In this document: positions 18,694 to 25,808 of the stretch, in pieces | Numbering within the stretch: the first letter of the stretch is position 1 | Layout of the letters: each line of letters begins with the position of its first letter | Assembly (NCBI GenBank): GCA_002394385.1 | Contig: DGTS01000013.1 | Coordinates: 1 to 48,042 of the forward strand | DNA: 48,042 bases | Direction: 5' to 3' | Origin: Prevotella sp. UBA4330 | GTDB taxonomy: Bacteria; Bacteroidota; Bacteroidia; Bacteroidales; Bacteroidaceae | Program-made: the position numbers and the translations under genes | The notes under the pieces: generated by a model | What the model was told of the DNA's origin: nothing | The model's input: only the letters and a program-made list of their open reading frames with translations | Database searches by the model: none

Positions 18694-18765
18694 CAAATAT
18701 AGCAAAAAAAAACGTTTTACGAAACGAAATCATTACTTTTTTCGTGTTTTTCGTAAACGTTTGCG
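18694..18765 (-). promoter_or_regulatory. Promoter and probable LacI-type operators of the regulator gene
   Basis: The -7 box TATATTTG is at 18694-18701. AAAACGTTTT at 18709-18718 lies just upstream of it, between the -7 and -33 zones. A second palindrome with core AAACGTTT at 18755-18762 sits in the longer CGTAAACGTTTGCG (18752-18765). Central-CG palindromes are what LacI-family proteins bind, so autoregulation is inferred. Spacing between the two centres is 45 bp. Confidence 0.6.
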
Positions 18766-18784
18766 TAATTTTTTACCCAAAAAG

Positions 18785-18815
18785 TTTGTTCAATAAATAT
18801 TTTTTACTAACTTTG
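18785..18815 (+). promoter_or_regulatory. Consensus Bacteroidetes promoter facing right
   Basis: TTTG at 18785-18788, 19 nt, then TAACTTTG at 18808-18815: an exact fit to the Bacteroidetes housekeeping promoter. No plus-strand gene follows; a terminator comes about 80 nt later. Confidence 0.75.
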
Positions 18816-18820
18816 CAAGC

Positions 18821-18903
18821 GGAAACAATAATGAGTAATGAATAGTTGATAATAAGTTAGTTAGAAAGAGCCGAGACAGTTGTGAAACTCTCTCGGTTTT
18901 TTT
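18821..18903 (+). ncRNA. Candidate small RNA of about 80 nt
   Basis: The segment runs from the expected start (about 6 nt after the -7 box) to an intrinsic terminator: stem CCGAGA 18871-18876 with TCTCGG 18891-18896, then seven T. Only a four-codon frame (ATGAGTAATGAATAG) is present, so a coding role is unlikely. It lies in the gap between two minus-strand genes. The promoter-to-terminator spacing is the evidence; no known RNA family was recognised and the target is unknown. It could instead be a residual leader of a lost gene. Confidence 0.5.
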
Positions 18904-18912
18904 GTATATATA

Positions 18913-18990
18913 AAGAAAGAAATTAGAATAATTGGAATAAGTACCTGCGTATATAGTACAAAACATCCCAGTTATTCTAATTTCTTTCTT
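18913..18990. terminator. Large hairpin downstream of the DUF5686 gene
   Basis: AAGAAAGAAATTAGAATAA at 18913-18931 is perfectly complementary to 18972-18990, a 19-bp stem with a 40-nt loop. The stem can be extended by a few pairs after one mismatch. It begins 11 bp past the DUF5686 stop on the minus strand. Lacking a GC-rich base and a clear T-run, it may be a processing or stability structure, or a paired terminator for convergent transcripts. Confidence 0.55.
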
Positions 18991-19000
18991 ACTTCAGTAT

Positions 19001-21583
19001 TTAGAAGGTCATGCGGAGCATGAATCTTATGCCGTGCTTGTGTGCCGTGGGCAAGTCAAGATAGTTGAGGCGGCGAACATATTCGACGTGCAGGATTTTG
19101 AAAATGTTGTGTATGCCTGCCACCAGTTCCACGTAAGGGCGGTTCTTATCCATGACAGATACTCCTTCAGGGAAGTACATAAGCCCCGGATCGCCTGCAT
19201 TCTGCTCGAGGAACGGATTGTTCTTGTCTGACAACGCACCCCAGAGGCACTTCACGCCAATGTATTCTCTCCACTTCAGTTTGTTAAGAAGAGGAATGCG
19301 GTTGAATATCTTACCGTTCAAGTCCCATGAAATGTCGAGCGAAGCATAGCGGTCGTTCAGGAACTCCATATTGTTGACGAGGTTGAATGTCTCGTCCTCC
19401 ACAATATACGAGAGGTTGGCAGCAGGCGCAATGAGCAATGGGAACGGTACTTTAGACCATTGCATTCCTGCCTTGAGGTGCATGTCTATCTTACCCCAAC
19501 TGTTCATCCAGAAGCGCTTATATATTGTTGCCTCAGAGAAGTGGTAGGCATGCTGTCCTCCGAGGAATCCCTTCAATCCCATAGTGTGATAGAGTGTGAA
19601 CACTGGCGCATCGAGGTTGATTGGACTTCTTCTCTGCTTGGTGTTGATGTATGTCTCACCTGGGGCAAACCTCACACCGAATGTCAGTTCTGTAGTGCGC
19701 AACTTGCCGTGTCCGTGGAAATACTCGGTTATGTCAGGGTCGGGCAGTTGCTGCTCAAGGTTCATCGGAGTGAAGAAGAGATTGCCTGTAGCCTCAAATT
19801 CCTCAGCCTTAAGACTCGACTCCAGTTTCAGTCCTCCCTCTATCTCGTACTCGAATGCAAGTTTCTGCCTGTTGTAGAACATCATCTTGTCAACCTTGCT
19901 CCACTTGAACGCCGTGAACACGTTATCCTTATCGGTATTCACAAACTTGTCACTGGGCGAGCATACATCGTATGTGCTTGTGAAGGTCAGTGTGCGTTTG
20001 GGGAACTCTCGCGGCAGATATTCCTTCTTGTTGAAACTATATGTGAGTTCTCCTTTATAATAGTTCTTCTTGCTCTTCCATCCATGAGCGTAGTATCCCG
20101 AGAGGAACCAGTGTTTGTTGAGGTTTGCTGTCGTCTGCGCACTGATACGAGTACGTATTCCGTCAACAAAATTCTTTGAAATCATCGTGTTGACAGGACC
20201 TATATCCACCTTGCTCGGATGTTCTTTGCTGCCTGTCTCCACAAAGTTCTCGATGAGCGCTTTCGCACCGAAGATGAGGAACTTGAATCCCTTCATGTTC
20301 TCCATTCCCTTGATGAAGTCGCCCATCGAACTCTCACTTTTAGAAAGGTCAACAGCACGGTATTGCTGCCAGAAAGCCTGGTCGCGCATCATTGCATCGG
20401 CCTCTCGCCGTTCTCGTGCCTTTCCCTTGAACAGTTTCTTCGGAATTTCATCGAAGGCATAATCGCTCAGACGGGTTGTTCGCATCACTACTGCTTTCGA
20501 AAGGAACTTCGTGAGCGACAACTCAACGAACATGTCATCAACCGTCAGCGCCCACTCGCCGTTTGGCAACTGAGTATATTCCTGAACTATCTGCAGGTTA
20601 TCGACAAAGTTGACATCACTTTTCTTTGGTATCGTGAGGTTGCATTTCTTCACATGCAGAGAAGAGTCGGCAATTATGAAGATTTCGCCACGGAAACCGA
20701 AGTCTTGCTGGTTGTTGGGCAGGAATTGCAGATGATAGCACGAGTCGTTGCCAATCTTCACCGTGTCCTCGATATAGTATCTGTAGAATGCCACCGCATT
20801 CTTTCCTATAGGCGATGTGAAAGGATATTGCAACAGACGTATCTGGTCATCGTAGAGGTCAACGTCGGTGAAGATATCCTTCAACACCACGTTGAGGATA
20901 TCTCCTGTCTCAATAAGGTCGTTGATACCAGTTGAACTCTGTCCTATGATAATGTCCTTTTCCGACTTAGGATTCTTCCTGTAAATCTTCTTCGTAACGG
21001 TCTCGTCAACGCTGATTGGCAGTATCAGTTTTCCCGTATATTGGCTTGGCTCCACCTGGTTGAGCAGCCATTTCTTCTTCTGGAAGAACTCACTCTCTAG
21101 TTCTGCCGGTTTGAGGTCGTTGAATGCCAGCGTGATTTTCTGATACTTATTATATTGGTAGTAATCGTGATTGGCGAGGTCGGTGCGTTTCTTTGCCTCC
21201 ACCACCCTCTTCATCAGTTCCACGGCAGGATTGTTCTTTCGTGAATACTTCTTTCGCTTCGCCTTTACCGTCACTCCCTGGAGGGCATGAGCCTCTGCCG
21301 GCTGCAACTTTATCACAAGGTTTCCAATAGTTTTCGCATTGATGTTCACCTTCTGCGGTTTATATCCCACAGCGCTGAACGTTATCGCCCAGCCGTTGTG
21401 CCTTGCTATGGAGAATCGTCCGCTTCCGTCGCTCGACACCATTACGTGATGCCCCTTGTATATGGCGCTTGCATAAGGAATGCTGTCGCCTGTCGAGGCG
21501 TCAATAATCTGTCCTGTGATGTTTTGCGCCTTCACTCCTATCGCGATAATTATCGCTATGAGTGTCAATAACGTTTTCTTCAT
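19001..21583 (-). CDS. DUF5686 outer-membrane protein with carboxypeptidase-regulatory-like domain
   Basis: 860 residues with a signal peptide (IAIIIAIGVKAQ). A CarboxypepD_reg-like beta-sandwich (ITGQIIDASTGDSIPYASA, about 22-105) precedes a long region of DUF5686 type that ends in a probable beta-barrel (RFMLRMTF with terminal Phe). Members are conserved in Bacteroidetes, and their function is not established. It begins 15 bp after the HAD gene and closes the six-gene lipid-like operon. This suggests, without proving, a role in placing or exporting the operon's product at the outer membrane. A 19-bp hairpin follows the gene. Confidence 0.85.
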   Translation of the reverse strand: MKKTLLTLIAIIIAIGVKAQNITGQIIDASTGDSIPYASAIYKGHHVMVSSDGSGRFSIARHNGWAITFSAVGYKPQKVNINAKTIGNLVIKLQPAEAHALQGVTVKAKRKKYSRKNNPAVELMKRVVEAKKRTDLANHDYYQYNKYQKITLAFNDLKPAELESEFFQKKKWLLNQVEPSQYTGKLILPISVDETVTKKIYRKNPKSEKDIIIGQSSTGINDLIETGDILNVVLKDIFTDVDLYDDQIRLLQYPFTSPIGKNAVAFYRYYIEDTVKIGNDSCYHLQFLPNNQQDFGFRGEIFIIADSSLHVKKCNLTIPKKSDVNFVDNLQIVQEYTQLPNGEWALTVDDMFVELSLTKFLSKAVVMRTTRLSDYAFDEIPKKLFKGKARERREADAMMRDQAFWQQYRAVDLSKSESSMGDFIKGMENMKGFKFLIFGAKALIENFVETGSKEHPSKVDIGPVNTMISKNFVDGIRTRISAQTTANLNKHWFLSGYYAHGWKSKKNYYKGELTYSFNKKEYLPREFPKRTLTFTSTYDVCSPSDKFVNTDKDNVFTAFKWSKVDKMMFYNRQKLAFEYEIEGGLKLESSLKAEEFEATGNLFFTPMNLEQQLPDPDITEYFHGHGKLRTTELTFGVRFAPGETYINTKQRRSPINLDAPVFTLYHTMGLKGFLGGQHAYHFSEATIYKRFWMNSWGKIDMHLKAGMQWSKVPFPLLIAPAANLSYIVEDETFNLVNNMEFLNDRYASLDISWDLNGKIFNRIPLLNKLKWREYIGVKCLWGALSDKNNPFLEQNAGDPGLMYFPEGVSVMDKNRPYVELVAGIHNIFKILHVEYVRRLNYLDLPTAHKHGIRFMLRMTF

Positions 21584-21598
21584 TTCCTTGTTGTTATC

Positions 21599-22318
21599 CT
21601 AATTATTATCCTTAAAAATATCTATCAGTTCGTCAAGTCTTTCTATCACCTTGTCGGGAACAGTCTCATCATATTGCTCGTCTGTCCATCCCATTCCCTT
21701 TATCCAAATGGTGTGGCAACCAATCTTCTTTGCGGGCAGAATGTCCTTGTAGAAACTGTCGCCCACAACAGTAACGTCATCGGCAGGAAGTCCCAGTGCC
21801 TCAACGCCAAGGCCAAAGAGTCGTGGGTCAGGTTTACGGATGCCTACCACAGCACTCTCTATAACCGCCCCGAAATAACCGTCGAGCCCGAACTCCTTGA
21901 GCACGGTAGAGATGTTGCCATAGAAGTTTGACACAAGCACCATCGGATGTGTCTCCTTCAGCACATCGAGCACACCACGGCTCTCACTCACCACCTGGCA
22001 CACATCGCCATAAAGGAGGTCGAGCAACTGGTCGTGCTTAGCCTTATACTCTTCCTCGCCGACGTTCCAGTAGCCCTGAGTCATAAGATATTCCATCTCG
22101 ATGCGCAATTTCATGTCGAGCGTCTTACGGAATGTGTATGACGGCTGTATTATAGGATTGCGCCCGAGGGTGCGCTCCGCATGGACGTAAGCCTCACGAA
22201 ACTGCTCCTCAGTCACAGGAATATCACATCTCTCATATCCTTTCCACAGCACCTTTCCCCAGTGGTCTCCACGCGTGTCTATGGTGCCGCCGTAGTCGAA
22301 TATCAGTCCTTTTGTCAT
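21599..22318 (-). CDS. HAD-superfamily phosphatase with DxGGT nucleophile motif
   Basis: 239 residues from ATG 22318; an upstream ATG at 22342 is possible, but ATG 22318 overlaps the preceding stop as ATGA, the usual sign of coupling. HAD motifs are: I DYGGT (Asp8), II LVSNFYGN, III RKPDP with the Lys, IV VVGDSFYKDI. A helical cap lies between about residues 20 and 100. In motif I the usual second Asp is Gly10, so the general acid is missing or supplied from elsewhere, which could change chemistry or rate. Coupled to a CDP-alcohol phosphatidyltransferase, it may dephosphorylate a phospho-head-group lipid or a soluble phosphate precursor. Confidence 0.85.
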   Translation of the reverse strand: MTKGLIFDYGGTIDTRGDHWGKVLWKGYERCDIPVTEEQFREAYVHAERTLGRNPIIQPSYTFRKTLDMKLRIEMEYLMTQGYWNVGEEEYKAKHDQLLDLLYGDVCQVVSESRGVLDVLKETHPMVLVSNFYGNISTVLKEFGLDGYFGAVIESAVVGIRKPDPRLFGLGVEALGLPADDVTVVGDSFYKDILPAKKIGCHTIWIKGMGWTDEQYDETVPDKVIERLDELIDIFKDNN

Positions 22319-23244
22319 AATTGTTTTGTTATCTCTGCACATAGTGCCTCGTGCTTCTTGTGCATATATATATAAAGTATGTTCAATATGATAATCTCAA
22401 CGAGGAAGTACACCCACGGACAATTGAGCAGGCAAGTGATGTAAATGGTTATTGCACGCACGTTGAACGTCAGTATGTTGGTGTACTTCATCAGTGGACG
22501 ACTGCCTTTTATGAATTGCTGCTTCAGTTCCTGCGGCATGTTCTCCACTCCACCGTAGCGCTCCTTTACACCTTCCATCATTTTCTGGAACTTCGGAGTG
22601 CGCTTCTCCTGGCTCTTGCAATAGTTGGCGTAGTTGAAGTAGAATAATCGGTCGAGCCACTTGCTCTTCGGCAGGTTCTCATAGATTTTCCGCTGCTGTT
22701 CATAGTTGTCCAGTTCGCTGCCCTCCTTGCCTTTAATGAAGAGCAGATGTATCTGACGGTAGTAGTCGGCAAGCGAACTCTGAGGCGAGTGGCACATCAC
22801 ACCTGCCACAAAGGCAAGCACAAAAATCAGCAGATGCCATGGCACCTCCGTACCTGGTATGTTCTGATTGAAAAGGCGAATGATTATCGAAATATAAATA
22901 GAAGCGAACCACAGGTCGCCGGAGAAACCGTCGAGCATTCTGCCTATCAATGTCTTCTTTCCCGTCAGACGTGCCATCTGACCGTCGGTGCTGTCACAGA
23001 AATTAGCGAACATCAGCAGTAGGACACCCAGAATGTTATGCATAAGGTCGGTATAACCGAACATTACGCCCGCTCCCACACCGAGAAAAATGGACAGTAT
23101 GGTAATGGCGTTGGGATGAACGCCCAGTTTGTTCCAGAAAATGGCAAACACCAGTCCTATGGGACGGGTGAAATATACATCGAGCCATTCCTCGGTATCT
23201 TTACTTTTGAACGATGCCTGAAGCATCTCTTTGAATGTTGCCAT
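22315..23244 (-). CDS. CDP-alcohol phosphatidyltransferase family membrane enzyme
   Basis: 309 residues from ATG 23244 (MATFKEML); the frame is open 14 codons farther, into the preceding gene, and the shorter form leaves a 10-bp gap. The family signature D-x2-D-G-x2-A-R-x8-G-x3-D-x3-D is complete, from Asp84 (DSTDGQMAR) to Asp110. Hydrophobic segments near 28-70, 72-85, 110-135, 140-160 and 265-295 fit a polytopic inner-membrane protein. An unusual soluble stretch of about 100 residues (about 165-260, charged) sits between membrane segments. It transfers a CMP-linked alcohol or phosphatidyl group. The neighbouring nucleotidyltransferase suggests that the CDP-activated partner could be made by the operon itself. 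Confidence 0.9.
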   Translation of the reverse strand: MATFKEMLQASFKSKDTEEWLDVYFTRPIGLVFAIFWNKLGVHPNAITILSIFLGVGAGVMFGYTDLMHNILGVLLLMFANFCDSTDGQMARLTGKKTLIGRMLDGFSGDLWFASIYISIIIRLFNQNIPGTEVPWHLLIFVLAFVAGVMCHSPQSSLADYYRQIHLLFIKGKEGSELDNYEQQRKIYENLPKSKWLDRLFYFNYANYCKSQEKRTPKFQKMMEGVKERYGGVENMPQELKQQFIKGSRPLMKYTNILTFNVRAITIYITCLLNCPWVYFLVEIIILNILYIYMHKKHEALCAEITKQL

Positions 23245-23254
23245 ATTAGTTATT

Positions 23255-24064
23255 TCAACATGTTTTTTCCAATTGTATTCTTTCAACTCTCAACACTATC
23301 GCCTTTGCCGCCTCTTCCCTGCAACGGGAGAAACTGGGCCAGTCGTTGAAGTCGATAATAGCGAAAGAACCATCGCTGCGCACTATGCAATCGCCTCCAT
23401 AGACATCAAGCCCCGTGATTGCAGCAAGTCTTTCAGTATTTTCCATAAGTCGCTGGATGTCAAAGTTGTAATGACGAGCCGCGCCATTACGCTTTTCGTC
23501 GTCAAACTTATTCTCTCCATCGTCTGTTGGGTAGAAGCACTTGAAGAATCCTGTTCCTCTTACGCCATAGAACTTCACGAGATCGCCCACGACATGTGCC
23601 GTGACAACCACATCGCTGATGCCTCGCGCCTTGAAGTCGGCAAGCACACGTTCACGCTCCTCACCGTCTTTTGCATACACGACATCCGCCTTTTGCTGAG
23701 CAGCACTATCACCGCGCTTCAGCCAATAGCCGTCATCGCCTTCGAGCGGAGCGGCGGGAATATCATTCTCGCGCATCAACCGCTCTATCGTTGAGCGACT
23801 CGCATTCCCCATTCCCTTGCTGCTGTTCAACGTCACGCGTGCTTTCTTCTCCTTCCAAGCAAGCCACTCTATTGTCTCGGGCAGCCGTCCCATTGAAAGA
23901 ATGACATCGGCATCGTCTTCGTCAGAGATGTTTTCCTCAGCAACGTATGTCACGTTGTGACCTTTGTTACATAGTTCGTCGCCAACAGCCTCAAGAATCT
24001 TCTTGTCCTTGTCAACGCTGTTGGGCGAGAACCGAGCAGCACGGTATATCAGTAATGCCTTCAT
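23255..24064 (-). CDS. Small ATP-grasp-like protein
   Basis: 269 residues, no signal peptide. The N-terminal alpha/beta part (LLIYRAARFSPNS) is followed by an ATP-grasp-like C-terminal half. Near the end are GGD (223-225) and DFNDWPSF (238-245), like the metal-binding acidic/Asn pair of RimK- or D-Ala-ligase-type enzymes. A Lys-containing WLKRGD segment near 125 could contact ATP. The known family reaction is ATP-driven joining of a carboxylate to an amine, hydroxyl or thiol. Lying between a nucleotidyltransferase (28 bp) and a CDP-alcohol transferase (10 bp), it may add an amino acid to a head group. The fold is reasonably supported; the reaction is inference. Confidence 0.7.
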   Translation of the reverse strand: MKALLIYRAARFSPNSVDKDKKILEAVGDELCNKGHNVTYVAEENISDEDDADVILSMGRLPETIEWLAWKEKKARVTLNSSKGMGNASRSTIERLMRENDIPAAPLEGDDGYWLKRGDSAAQQKADVVYAKDGEERERVLADFKARGISDVVVTAHVVGDLVKFYGVRGTGFFKCFYPTDDGENKFDDEKRNGAARHYNFDIQRLMENTERLAAITGLDVYGGDCIVRSDGSFAIIDFNDWPSFSRCREEAAKAIVLRVERIQLEKTC

Positions 24065-24092
24065 TTACTCTCTATTTCCACATTTAGATGTG

Positions 24093-24812
24093 TCAACGGG
24101 ATTGTTGGTTTAACAACTCCTCCGCTTTTTTGATGTCCTCACGATGGTCAATATCGAGCACCTTCGAGAAGGGGTGAGCCTTTATGGTGAGTCCGGCAGC
24201 CACGAGTGCCCGCTGGAAGTTGCGCATGCGACTTGTGCCCTGCTCTATCTGTTGCCTGGCAATGTCCTTTGCAGAAGAGCAAAGCCCATAGATGCCAGCA
24301 CTTATATAACGGCAGCCATGCGGCTCGTCATAGAACCCGCCGATGGTCATGTCGTCGCCCACTCCCACGTAAAGTGGTTTCTCGTCGTCGATAAAGTCGG
24401 TAACGGGGAAACATCCGTCGGCGTCACTTGCCTCGAAGTCTCTCACAAAACGCGCGAACTCGTCCTCGCGGAAGATGGTATCGACGGTAGTAAGCACAAA
24501 CTTGCCATCGCCCAGGAGTGACGTCAGTTCATAGAAACTATGCAGACTGCTGGGTGTCGATTTCACGATATAGCGCAGAGGCACCTGCCTTCCGCCTAGC
24601 CCTTGCTGCCTAATCTCTTCGAGATGTTTGCTCACAAGGGTTGTCATGTCGTTGCATATCACCGCTATCTCTTCTGCTCCGTTGTCCATGAAGATGCGTA
24701 GCAGACGGTCGATGAGCGTTTCCTCCCCCACCTTTACCAGCGGCTTCGGCTCACGAACCCCTTCTTGGACAAGTCTCGAGCCTTCGCCAGCCGCTATTAT
24801 CGCGTATCTCAT
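24093..24812 (-). CDS. Nucleotidyltransferase (sugar/polyol-phosphate type)
   Basis: 239 residues with the GT-A-like nucleotidyltransferase start AAGEGSRL (7-14) and PKPLVKV (22-28) for NTP and phosphate binding. VLTTVDTIF follows as the metal-binding Asp region, and KVLDIDHREDI lies near the C-terminus, as in MobA-like and inositol- or glycerol-phosphate cytidylyltransferases. It likely couples CTP, or another NTP, to a phosphorylated alcohol. In archaea and Thermotoga a related enzyme is fused to a CDP-alcohol transferase to make di-myo-inositol phosphate; here separate genes in one operon could do a similar two-step job. Substrate unknown. Confidence 0.85.
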   Translation of the reverse strand: MRYAIIAAGEGSRLVQEGVREPKPLVKVGEETLIDRLLRIFMDNGAEEIAVICNDMTTLVSKHLEEIRQQGLGGRQVPLRYIVKSTPSSLHSFYELTSLLGDGKFVLTTVDTIFREDEFARFVRDFEASDADGCFPVTDFIDDEKPLYVGVGDDMTIGGFYDEPHGCRYISAGIYGLCSSAKDIARQQIEQGTSRMRNFQRALVAAGLTIKAHPFSKVLDIDHREDIKKAEELLNQQSR

Positions 24813-24832
24813 AATTCTCTATCTTGTTGCTT

Positions 24833-25453
24833 TCATTTATGGGTGTCAACATACTTTTGCATGTAGTCCCATATTCCAGTGTGATTCTCAATGTCGGTAA
24901 TGAAGTCATGAACCATCCACTTGCCGTCCTCCAGATAGAGCACGAAGCCCAAGGGAAATTTTTCCTCGCTATTCTCTTCCGACAAATTGAATGTCACCTC
25001 TGCCTGGTCGCCAGTGAGCAGTTTAGGACGTATGTCACTCACCTGTATGGGTGCACGCAGCCCTTGGTCGAATGGCTGGTACTCAATGAAACAGAGGTCA
25101 TCGAATTTCCTGCCCTCTTCAGCCTTCACCGCTTTGCTGAAAAGTTCTTTATAGTCCTTTGAGCAGAACTCATCGTCGAGCGCCTTGAAACTTATTTCCT
25201 GCTTACTGAGTTCCTCGTTCACACGAGCGTAAATCTCCTTAACACGCTTTACGACAGCATCCTCAGTCCATTGGTCCTCTTCTACCTCTGCCTCTGCCTT
25301 GACCTCAGCCTTGGCCTCCACAGGTTCAGCCACAGCCGTAGTGTCCTCCTCGCCCAGCATCTGCGCCAGTTTCTCGCCAATGTTAAACTTATTTCCACAA
25401 GAGGAGAAGACAACTACCAGTCCTGCTGCTATTAAATACAAATACTTTTTCAT
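24833..25453 (-). CDS. Lipoprotein with C-terminal DUF3828-like domain
   Basis: 206 residues. Lipobox Cys19 (FSSC) is followed by a low-complexity Glu/Ala/Val linker (about 42-62, with EAKAEVKAEAEVEE) and a domain of about 130 residues with an LCFIEYQPFDQG strand and a DGKWMVHDF hairpin, resembling DUF3828/NTF2-like lipoproteins. No enzymatic motif. It is the first gene of the operon that continues with the nucleotidyltransferase (20 bp). It may be an envelope partner of the lipid-like pathway. Family placement is tentative. Confidence 0.7.
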   Translation of the reverse strand: MKKYLYLIAAGLVVVFSSCGNKFNIGEKLAQMLGEEDTTAVAEPVEAKAEVKAEAEVEEDQWTEDAVVKRVKEIYARVNEELSKQEISFKALDDEFCSKDYKELFSKAVKAEEGRKFDDLCFIEYQPFDQGLRAPIQVSDIRPKLLTGDQAEVTFNLSEENSEEKFPLGFVLYLEDGKWMVHDFITDIENHTGIWDYMQKYVDTHK

Positions 25454-25481
25454 ATCTATGCATTAATAATCAATTTCCCTG

Positions 25482-25489
25482 CAAAGTTA
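25482..25489 (-). promoter_or_regulatory. Candidate -7 box of the six-gene lipid-like operon
   Basis: Minus-strand TAACTTTG lies 29 bp before the lipoprotein ATG. A TTTC about 20 nt upstream is a weak -33 partner. It is the only TAnnTTTG match between this operon and the divergent cysE-like gene that faces left. Confidence 0.5.
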
Positions 25490-25736
25490 TTAATAATTCG
25501 CTTAAGGAGGAAACTTTTTATAATATTTTTGGTTTTCATTATCATTATTACGACTATTAAAGGGCTATTCGTCATCACCGATAGTTCATCTGCACGCATT
25601 CACCATCCAGAAGAGCACATATCGGCATGCGAAACATGCCCTTTCGCATCTTCATTAAGCATCAATGAGAATGCGAAACATGCCTCTTCGCATTGCCATT
25701 TATATATAATTGAGAGACAGGCGACATGTTTTTTCA
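25490..25736. repeat. Divergent intergenic region with twin hairpins
   Basis: No gene seen. Two similar hairpins occur: ATGCGAAA/TTTCGCAT at 25627-25634/25642-25649, and AATGCGAA/TTCGCATT at 25670-25677/25687-25694. Both carry an ACATGCC loop core, so they look like a duplicated element about 44 bp apart. They lie upstream of the serine acetyltransferase promoter. Confidence 0.6.
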
Positions 25737-25776
25737 CTCTTTTATTTTGAATTGTCAAATAAAAGAGGTAACTTTG
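25737..25776 (+). promoter_or_regulatory. Promoter of the serine acetyltransferase gene with overlapping palindrome
   Basis: TTTG 25746-25749, 19 nt, TAACTTTG 25769-25776: exact consensus. An inverted repeat, CTCTTTTATTTTGA (25737-25750) and TCAAATAAAAGAG (25755-25767), covers the -33 box and spacer, a plausible operator. Confidence 0.75.
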
Positions 25777-25808
25777 CACACTATTTTTATTTATTGACAC
25801 ACTAAGAG

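Noticed and set aside
18627..18845. Plus-strand 72-codon frame over the LacI promoter
   Set aside because: It runs through the operators and the small-RNA promoter and has an odd composition (Phe and Val runs from T-rich DNA).
19001..25453. Bacteroides inositol-lipid cluster
   Set aside because: There is a CDP-alcohol transferase, but no myo-inositol-phosphate synthase; the ATP-grasp and nucleotidyltransferase genes are not part of the set I know.
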